From JBFGCT01 sp041581055 (GTDB lineage Bacteria; Actinomycetota; Acidimicrobiia; Acidimicrobiales; Ilumatobacteraceae), in NCBI GenBank assembly GCA_041581055.1, contig JBFGCT010000027.1, forward strand, positions 1 through 29,679: 29,679 bases of DNA, given 5' to 3'. The translations under genes and the position numbers were made by a program. The notes beneath the pieces are model-generated. The model had not been told where the DNA came from and did not search any database. It saw only the letters and a program-made list of their open reading frames with translations. Shown piece by piece: positions 24,546 to 29,679 of the stretch. The stretch's first letter is position 1. Every line of letters starts with the position of its first letter.

Positions 24546-25464
24546 ACTCCCGTCGCAGTGCGTCGTCGCGTCGATCCGCGCTCACGTCCTGGCGCGCGCC
24601 GCCGCACGCGGAATGCGAGTCGGGCTGCTCGCCGAGGCGGCGACAGGGCAGATCGTCGCGACCTCCGGTGAGGCGCGGGTCGATGACGAGTGGTTCGTCG
24701 GCTCACGGGTGTATCACACGGTCACCGCGGTCGGCGCGTCCGACAGCGAGCTGACGTGCGCGTATGACGGGCGCTCGGGCGAGCTCCGCGCGCTGGCGAT
24801 CGGGACCGATCTGGGCGAGATGAGGAACGGCGCGCTCGGCGCGCTGTTCGCCGGCGCGACGCTCGGCCGGCAGGCAGGGCTCACGTTGGCCGTGCTCGGA
24901 GCGGGCCGGCAGGCCCTGGCCCAGTGTGAGTACCTCCTCGCGTTGCCCGGAGTCTTCGCCGAGGCGCGCGTGAGCTGCCCGAGCACGGCGAGCTTCCACC
25001 GCCTCACCGGCCGGCTCGAGCACCGGCTCGCCGACGGTTGCCGATTCGTCGCATCTCCCGAGGAAGCCGTCCGCGGGGCCGATGTCGTCGTCACCGCGAC
25101 GTCGAGCGCTCGTCCCGTCCTCGACGTCGGCTGGCTCCGGCCGGGCGTGTCGGTCATCCACGTGGGCGAGAAGAAGCGGGGAAGGTGTGAGGTCCCGCAC
25201 GACCTCTACGAGATCTCCGACCCCATCGTCACCGACTGCCCCGTGCAGTTCGAGCGGGATCTCGGCAGCTTCACGTACCCGTTCGAGCGCGCGCCGAGGG
25301 GGCTCGCCGACGTCATGGAGGGGGACGTCCTGCCGGAAGGCACGACGGGTAGCCGGCCGCGGTTGTTCGTCTCCAACTGCCTTCCCGGCGGGGAGATCGC
25401 GATCCTCGCGCGATGGCTGCGGGCGTCGCGCGCTCCCGCCCGAACACCACAGAAGAACCAATAG
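24511..25464 (+). CDS. Ornithine cyclodeaminase/mu-crystallin-family protein
   Basis: 317 residues from GTG 24511, with GAGGA and GGGGAGG upstream; GTG 24499 would add four. The Rossmann part is clear: LAVLGAGRQALAQCEYL near 125, then ADVVVTATSSARPVLDVGWLRPG. The N-terminal substrate half is divergent, lacking the usual opening helix and carrying WFVGSRVYH where a Lys-containing strand is common. Family members include ornithine cyclodeaminase, ketimine reductases, and SbnB-like dehydrogenases that build unusual amino acids. An imine-forming or imine-reducing step on an amino acid fits the operon. Exact chemistry is open. Confidence 0.82.
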   Translation: MITVATSTIRAELPSQCVVASIRAHVLARAAARGMRVGLLAEAATGQIVATSGEARVDDEWFVGSRVYHTVTAVGASDSELTCAYDGRSGELRALAIGTDLGEMRNGALGALFAGATLGRQAGLTLAVLGAGRQALAQCEYLLALPGVFAEARVSCPSTASFHRLTGRLEHRLADGCRFVASPEEAVRGADVVVTATSSARPVLDVGWLRPGVSVIHVGEKKRGRCEVPHDLYEISDPIVTDCPVQFERDLGSFTYPFERAPRGLADVMEGDVLPEGTTGSRPRLFVSNCLPGGEIAILARWLRASRAPARTPQKNQ

Positions 25465-25468
25465 GAGG
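25463..25468 (+). promoter_or_regulatory. Strong ribosome-binding site (AGGAGG)
   Basis: A consensus AGGAGG sits 7 bases before ATG 25476. It is the strongest such site I see in the operon. It marks an independent, probably high-rate translation start after the coupled upstream genes. Confidence 0.75.
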
Positions 25469-25475
25469 AAGAACC

Positions 25476-26177
25476 ATGGCCGTACCAGGGCTTCATCGTC
25501 ACCCGAACCAGGGCATCGTGCACACGGTGATCGAACGCGTCGACAGCTTGACCGTGAAGAAATACAGCGACGTGTACTCGGCATTCGTGGTCGACCACTT
25601 CGGCAAGCACCCGGCGATGGAGGTCGGCATCAAACCCGTGGCGCCCGGGATGAAGATCTGCGGACCCGCGGTCACGGCGCTCGGCGCCGACCTCTCCGTA
25701 CGACGGATGGCGATCGACCTGATGGAACCGGGCGACGTGCTCATCGTTGCCGCGGGCAACCCGTCCAATCGGTCCTGCTTCGGCGACGGAACCGCACTCC
25801 GGATGTCGACCAAGTCCCTGGGCGGCGCCGTGATCGACGGGCTCACGCGCGACGTCGACGGGATCGCGGAGCTCGGCTTCCCGACGTTCTGTCGCGGCGC
25901 GACGCAGCGGAACTACCACTACCCGTCCGACGGCGAGCACGGCGCGGTCAACGTTCCCGTCGTGTGTGGGGGCGTGCTCGTGAACCCCGGTGACCTCGTG
26001 ATCGGCGACGGTGATGGCGTCGTCGCGATCGAGCGGCACCTGGCGGAGGAGGCGGTCGACACGATCGTCGCCAACCTCGACGCCGAGCGAGAGATGCGGG
26101 CGCAGATGACGTCCTACGAACCGTTCGGGGTCGAGCAGGAGCTGCGATCGCGCGGCTACCGGTTCGCGTCCGACTGA
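25476..26177 (+). CDS. RraA-like / 4-hydroxy-4-methyl-2-oxoglutarate aldolase-family protein
   Basis: 233 residues from ATG 25476. The RraA/HMG-aldolase fold shows in CGPAVTALGADLSVRRMAI, then MEPGDVLIVAAGNPSNRSCFGDGTA, and GGAVIDGLTRDVDGIAELGFPTF. The Gly-rich loop and the Arg-Asp pair are the metal and pyruvate-binding elements of class II pyruvate aldolases; the C-terminal VNPGDLVIGDGDGVVAI also fits. It could split or form a carbon-carbon bond with pyruvate or decarboxylate an oxaloacetate-like acid. An extra N-terminal 30 residues precede the fold. It is separated from the OCD-family gene by 11 bases. Confidence 0.87.
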   Translation: MAVPGLHRHPNQGIVHTVIERVDSLTVKKYSDVYSAFVVDHFGKHPAMEVGIKPVAPGMKICGPAVTALGADLSVRRMAIDLMEPGDVLIVAAGNPSNRSCFGDGTALRMSTKSLGGAVIDGLTRDVDGIAELGFPTFCRGATQRNYHYPSDGEHGAVNVPVVCGGVLVNPGDLVIGDGDGVVAIERHLAEEAVDTIVANLDAEREMRAQMTSYEPFGVEQELRSRGYRFASD

Positions 26178-26190
26178 CCCGACGGACGAC

Positions 26191-27465
26191 ATGTCTGTGA
26201 GCCATTCCTCCCCGTCGACGAGCGATGACCAGCCGGCCATGACCGCGCCCGGCTCGGGCGCGCGCTCGGGGGCGCGCTCGGGGGAGAGGTTTCGCAGGTA
26301 TCTCGTGGCGGTCGCGGTGACCGTCTCCGGGAACTGGGCCCAGAACGTCGTGATGGCGATCGTCGCGCTCGATGTTTCCGACAGCGCGCTCGTCGCCGGG
26401 CTGGCGATCTCGCTGAAGCAGTTGCCGCTCCTGCTCATCGCGCCGATGGCGGGGAGGTTCATCGACGACCGCAGCAAGTCGTTGCTCGTCGCCCGCGCGC
26501 AGACCGGGGCCGGTCTGTTGACGTTCGCGCTCTTCGCCGCCGCCGTCGGCGGGGCGTTGTCGACGCCGCTCATCCTGGCCTACGCGCTCGCCCTCGGAAT
26601 GTTCAGCGTGATCGACGTGCCAGCGAGGGTGGCGTTGATCGCCGACCTCGTCCCCGAGGGGCGGATCAGCCGGGCGACATCGGCGGCGAACACGGCGTCC
26701 GCGCTCGGCAGGGTCATCGGCCCTGCCGTGGCGGCGGTGATGATCGCCGCCGTCTCGACCAACGCCGTCTTCGCGCTCAACGCGTTCTCGTACCTCGTGA
26801 CCGCGTCGCTGTTCCTGAGCCTGCGGACCGAGCCCACTCCTATCGCCGGACCAACGGGCGAACACCGCACCTCGACGCGGCAGCTCTTGAAGAGCTCGAC
26901 GTTCTTGCCGGTGTATGTGCTGGTGTTCGTCGTCGCCGTGCTCGTCGTCAACTCCCAAGTCGTGCTGCTCGTGCTGATTCGGGACGTGCTCCGGGTCGAG
27001 GAGGGGCGATACGGCGTGCTCCTCTTCGTCCTCGGGGTCGGCGCGGTCGCCGGCACGCTCGCGACGGGAAGGCTGGCGTCGCCGCGCGTCGGGCAGCTTG
27101 CGCTGGTGACGCTGATCGCCGGCTGCGCGCTCCTGGTGATCGCGTGGGCGTCGGAGTTCCTGGTCGTCGCGATTGCCGCGACCGTCGCCGGCGTCGCCGT
27201 CGGCAGCTTTGCGACGGCGTCGAGCACGTACCTCCAGCTGAAATCGGCGTCGACCGGTCGTGGGCAGGCGCTCGCACTCTTCGAGGCGCTGTTCACCGGC
27301 GCCTCCCCGATCGGAGCGGCCCTCGCCGGCGTCTTCGCCGAGGCATTCGGGGCGCCGCGGACGCTGACCGTGTTCGGGCTGGTCGTGACGTCGGTCGCGC
27401 TCGCCGTACTTCTCACCGGATCCGGTGAGCGGAATCCGTTACCCCCAGAGGAGCAAGAGCCGTGA
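26191..27465 (+). CDS. MFS transporter (probable product exporter)
   Basis: 424 residues. After a 30-residue polar N-terminus with a SGAR repeat, hydrophobic segments run through the protein in two halves parted by a loop near 215-230 (about 12 in all). AGRFIDDRSKSLLVARA in the loop after the second segment matches the conserved MFS loop. IDVPARVALIADLVP and RATSAANTASALGRVIGPA are typical of EntS-like MFS_3 exporters. It sits in the cell membrane and should pump the operon product out using the proton gradient. The end overlaps the oxoamine synthase gene by 4 bases (GTGA). Confidence 0.9.
   Translation: MSVSHSSPSTSDDQPAMTAPGSGARSGARSGERFRRYLVAVAVTVSGNWAQNVVMAIVALDVSDSALVAGLAISLKQLPLLLIAPMAGRFIDDRSKSLLVARAQTGAGLLTFALFAAAVGGALSTPLILAYALALGMFSVIDVPARVALIADLVPEGRISRATSAANTASALGRVIGPAVAAVMIAAVSTNAVFALNAFSYLVTASLFLSLRTEPTPIAGPTGEHRTSTRQLLKSSTFLPVYVLVFVVAVLVVNSQVVLLVLIRDVLRVEEGRYGVLLFVLGVGAVAGTLATGRLASPRVGQLALVTLIAGCALLVIAWASEFLVVAIAATVAGVAVGSFATASSTYLQLKSASTGRGQALALFEALFTGASPIGAALAGVFAEAFGAPRTLTVFGLVVTSVALAVLLTGSGERNPLPPEEQEP
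26260..26283 (+). repeat. Tandem 12-base repeat inside the MFS gene
   Basis: GCGCGCTCGGGG occurs twice back to back at 26260-26271 and 26272-26283. An imperfect partial copy precedes it. Each unit encodes four residues (reading as repeated SGAR) in the cytosolic N-terminus of the transporter. Copy-number change would keep the frame. Confidence 0.8.
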
Positions 27466-28715
27466 CAAACCTGTCCATGCAACCCGCGCTTCCGCCTCCG
27501 CCCGACGATGTGTTCGACGCGATCCGGAACAGCTTCAACTACGTCGGCCACAAGGCCCTCGTCGAGCAGCAGATGTCGCCCCACTTCCAGGTCGTCGAGG
27601 CGAGCGACGGGATGCGGGAGCTGATCGACGGCAGGCGCGTCCTCAACTTCTCATCGAACGACTATCTCGGCCTCCGGCGTGATCGCCGAACGGTCGCCGC
27701 GGCCCAGACGGCAATCGACGGCCACGGCACCGGCATGGGGGCCTCGCGATTGATGTGCGGCAACGTGCCGTTGCACCGCGGACTCGAGGACCGGATCTCG
27801 GAGTGGCTCGGGCGCGAGGACACCGTCATCTTCACGACCGGGTACGACGCCAATCTCGGAGCGCTCTCCGCCATCCTGTCGCCGAGTGCTGTTGCGGTCT
27901 GCGACGACGGCGTGCACGCCAGCATCGTCGACGGCTGCCGGCTCGCAGGCGCCGCGTTGAAGAAGTTCCGCAGCACGTCACCAGGGTCGCTGCGCTTGAA
28001 GCTCGATCGGAGCGGAACGAAGCCGCGGCTCGTGATCGCCGAGTCCGTGTACAGCATGGAGGGCACATCCGTCGATCTCTCGATGGTGCTCGACGAGGCG
28101 CGCCCGACCGGGACCCCGGTCTACATCGACGAGGCGCACACGCTCGGCGTGACAGGACCGTCAGGCTCGGGAGTATGCCGCGACCACGAGCGGGGGGCGG
28201 ACGTCACCCTCGTGTCGGGGACGTTCAGCAAGTCGCTCGCGAGCTGCGGCGGCTTCGTCTCCGGGCCGTCAGACCTCATCGGCGCACTACGGGTGAACGC
28301 CCGATCACTGATGTTCACGGCCGGGAGCTCGCCGGGTGCGCTCGGCGCGGCGGCGGCCGCTCTCGAGATCGCGATCGTCGAGGATGAGCGACGCGACCTG
28401 ATCCGCCGTCACAGCTCGACGCTACGGGACGGACTTCGCGAGATGGGCGTCCCGATCGGCGCGGGCGAGTCGCACATCGTGCCCATCTACGTCGGCGAGC
28501 CGCTCGCCGCGGTGTCGTGCGCTCGGGCCCTGTTCCACGACGGGATCAACGTCGGTGTCGCCATTCATCCGGCGGTGCCCCGAAACCGGTCGCTGCTCCG
28601 GCTCTGCGTGACGGCGGCGCACACGTCGAACCAGATCGCAGAGTGTGTCGAGAAGGTCGCTGCGATGTGGGGTTCGTTCGTCGCCGAAGGATCGTCGTTG
28701 GAGGTGACGTCATGA
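27462..28715 (+). CDS. PLP-dependent alpha-oxoamine synthase (BioF/KBL/CqsA family)
   Basis: 417 residues from GTG 27462, with AGAGGAG upstream. Fold-type I signatures are LNFSSNDYLGL, GTGMGASRLMCGN, FTTGYDANLGAL, HASIVDGCRLAGA (His stacking on PLP), VYIDEAHTLGVTGPSGSG (Asp) and SGTFSKSLASCGG (Schiff-base Lys). The family condenses an amino acid with an acyl-CoA or acyl carrier protein and releases CO2, giving an alpha-aminoketone. BioF proper needs pimeloyl substrate and sits with other biotin genes, which are absent here. A 45-residue N-terminal extension resembles KBL/SPT-type enzymes. I see it as the scaffold-building step of the operon. Confidence 0.9.
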   Translation: MTNLSMQPALPPPPDDVFDAIRNSFNYVGHKALVEQQMSPHFQVVEASDGMRELIDGRRVLNFSSNDYLGLRRDRRTVAAAQTAIDGHGTGMGASRLMCGNVPLHRGLEDRISEWLGREDTVIFTTGYDANLGALSAILSPSAVAVCDDGVHASIVDGCRLAGAALKKFRSTSPGSLRLKLDRSGTKPRLVIAESVYSMEGTSVDLSMVLDEARPTGTPVYIDEAHTLGVTGPSGSGVCRDHERGADVTLVSGTFSKSLASCGGFVSGPSDLIGALRVNARSLMFTAGSSPGALGAAAAALEIAIVEDERRDLIRRHSSTLRDGLREMGVPIGAGESHIVPIYVGEPLAAVSCARALFHDGINVGVAIHPAVPRNRSLLRLCVTAAHTSNQIAECVEKVAAMWGSFVAEGSSLEVTS

Positions 28716-29542
28716 TCGGTCGGTCCGACCACCGCGGCGAGCTCGACGAGCGGGGGTGGACAATCGTGCGCGACGTCGTGTCGAGCGCCGCGGTGGAGCG
28801 TGCTCGCCGCGCCGCCGTCCCGCACCTCGTCGCCGGAGATGAAGACGAGGAGACCGAGATCAGCGCGACCGATCTGCTGCGGATCGAGGAGCTGTCAGAC
28901 CCACTCTTCGATCGCCGTCTCGTCGACGAGGTGGTGTCGCTGGTCGGGGGTCCAACCGTGCTCTACCCGAACATGGTGTTTCGGCTCAATCGGTACACGG
29001 ACTGGCACGTCGACAACGGGTTCCTGCCCCAATACCACGACTCGGCCGGGCATCTCTACGACCCGAGTTTCGTGCACTTGCAGTGCACCCTCTACCTCCA
29101 GGACAACGATGCCCGGCTCGGCGGCGGTCTCACGGCGATCGCCGGCTCGCACCGCTGGGCGCGGGACGGCGTCGATCCGACCGTGGACAAGTTGCGCGAG
29201 CACTACGGGCCCGAGGAGGTCATCGACACTCGCGCCGGCGATCTCCTCGCGTTCGACGGCCGTCTGCTTCATCGCGGAACGCCGAGGACGGAAGCGGGCG
29301 CCGAGCGCAAGTACGGCCTGTTCTGGAGCGTGTCGAGAAGCGACGAGACGCAGGTGAGCCGATTCGTGCGCTACCTCGCCGGGCGGGCGGCCCACCTTCG
29401 CAGCCTCGGCCTCGACGACGAGCTGCTCGGGTACATGGTCCGCAGATACGAAGACGTCAACCGGGTGCGGTACCCCGACAGCTTGCTTCCGTCAGCGATC
29501 GAAGTGGTCGAGTCGTCCTCGATCGAGTTGGTCGGGATCTAG
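28712..29542 (+). CDS. Fe(II)/2-oxoglutarate dioxygenase (phytanoyl-CoA dioxygenase family), copy B
   Basis: 276 residues; the ATG overlaps the oxoamine synthase stop by 4 bases. The iron ligands are His99 and Asp101 in TDWHVDNGF and His187 in LLHRGTPR, with Arg192 as a candidate 2-oxoglutarate anchor. LQCTLYLQDNDARLGGGLTAIAGSHRW is the usual family core. It aligns with copy A along nearly its full length: VLYPNMVFR matches VLFPNVSIR, YGLFWSVSRSDE matches VAIYWSVSMTHS, and both end with a similar RYLAGR/RHLARR stretch. The two probably act on successive or alternative positions of the same scaffold. It is the last gene of the operon in view. Confidence 0.9.
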   Translation: MIGRSDHRGELDERGWTIVRDVVSSAAVERARRAAVPHLVAGDEDEETEISATDLLRIEELSDPLFDRRLVDEVVSLVGGPTVLYPNMVFRLNRYTDWHVDNGFLPQYHDSAGHLYDPSFVHLQCTLYLQDNDARLGGGLTAIAGSHRWARDGVDPTVDKLREHYGPEEVIDTRAGDLLAFDGRLLHRGTPRTEAGAERKYGLFWSVSRSDETQVSRFVRYLAGRAAHLRSLGLDDELLGYMVRRYEDVNRVRYPDSLLPSAIEVVESSSIELVGI

Positions 29543-29594
29543 TGCCGTGACCGTGAACGTTCGGGGTGTCGACGTCGAGTCGAGTTCGTCGGTC

Positions 29595-29625
29595 GCAAGG
29601 CGCGGCGACGACTGCGCAGCCTTGC
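29595..29625 (+). terminator. Candidate hairpin after the operon
   Basis: GCAAGGC at 29595-29601 pairs with GCCTTGC at 29619-29625, and GCG/CGC just inside extends the stem past one bulged base. It lies 53 bases after the last stop. There is no T run, so it would be a non-canonical actinobacterial-style terminator. The 29543-29679 tail holds no gene I can support. Confidence 0.35.
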
Positions 29626-29679
29626 CCTGCGGTGAGGAGCGGCAACGCAGCGAGCGGCGAACTCGGCCGGCGGAACACC

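Noticed and set aside
25206..26573. 455-codon minus-strand open frame across the OCD-family, RraA-like and MFS genes
   Set aside because: It spans three well-supported plus-strand genes and has no domain character.
29547..29679. Possible start of another gene after the last dioxygenase (GTG 29547, open to the window end)
   Set aside because: It has only about 44 codons, no ribosome site and no motif, and it contains the candidate terminator hairpin. More sequence to the right would decide.

Overview
The window is GC-rich throughout and densely coded. A GTG-started CarD/CdnL-type RNA polymerase-binding factor, a deazaflavin (F420)-type nitroreductase-family protein, several near-leaderless promoters and many GTG starts all point to a high-GC actinobacterium. 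The CarD sequence and general gene style suggest something close to Acidimicrobiia, but that taxonomic placement is inference only.

Left edge (1-6.2 kb). About 700 bases without a convincing gene end in a 3'-half fragment of a tRNA-Arg(TCT) gene (708-754), which looks like the scar of a site-specific integration. Next to it, on the minus strand, is a three-gene cassette that all points at NAD+/ADP-ribose chemistry. A Nudix ADP-sugar pyrophosphatase (5669-6196) overlaps by 8 bases a fusion of a TIR/deoxyribosyltransferase-like domain with a macro-like domain (4441-5676). This is followed by a 1209-residue SIR2-STAND-TPR protein with an extra C-terminal P-loop (716-4345). The last codons of that protein are read from the antisense strand of the tRNA fragment. 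This is the best candidate here for an undescribed anti-phage (NAD-depletion) system.

Middle (6.2-20 kb). This part is chromosomal metabolism and housekeeping: carD, an EEP-family hydrolase, a beta-hydroxyacid dehydrogenase, a VOC protein, a class III aminotransferase, an FKBP-type prolyl isomerase and an alpha/beta hydrolase. It also holds a divergent homoprotocatechuate (4-hydroxyphenylacetate) meta-cleavage gene set: hpaR and hpaG leftward, hpaF, hpaE and hpaH rightward. Between the two arms is a 38-base AT-rich spacer with a perfect palindrome that is a good candidate HpaR operator. The ring-cleavage dioxygenase, the aldolase and the monooxygenase are not in the window. Next come panB, a cupredoxin-like lipoprotein whose axial-ligand position is Gln, a DDN-type flavin/F420 protein, a second alpha/beta hydrolase, a metallo-beta-lactamase-fold hydrolase and a zinc-ribbon DUF5655-type protein.

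Right side (20.35-29.54 kb). Ten rightward genes are packed into one transcription unit; most junctions overlap by a few bases. They encode two full-length paralogous Fe(II)/2-oxoglutarate dioxygenases (first and last genes), a RidA protein, a family 2 glycosyltransferase, an SDR, an ATP-grasp ligase, an ornithine cyclodeaminase/mu-crystallin-family protein, an RraA-like aldolase, an MFS exporter and a PLP-dependent alpha-oxoamine synthase. There is no PKS or NRPS module and no carrier protein. I read this as a cryptic biosynthetic cluster for a small, exported, amino-acid-derived metabolite: condensation by the oxoamine synthase, reductions, hydroxylations, ligation by ATP-grasp, possible glycosylation, and export. 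The product is unknown.
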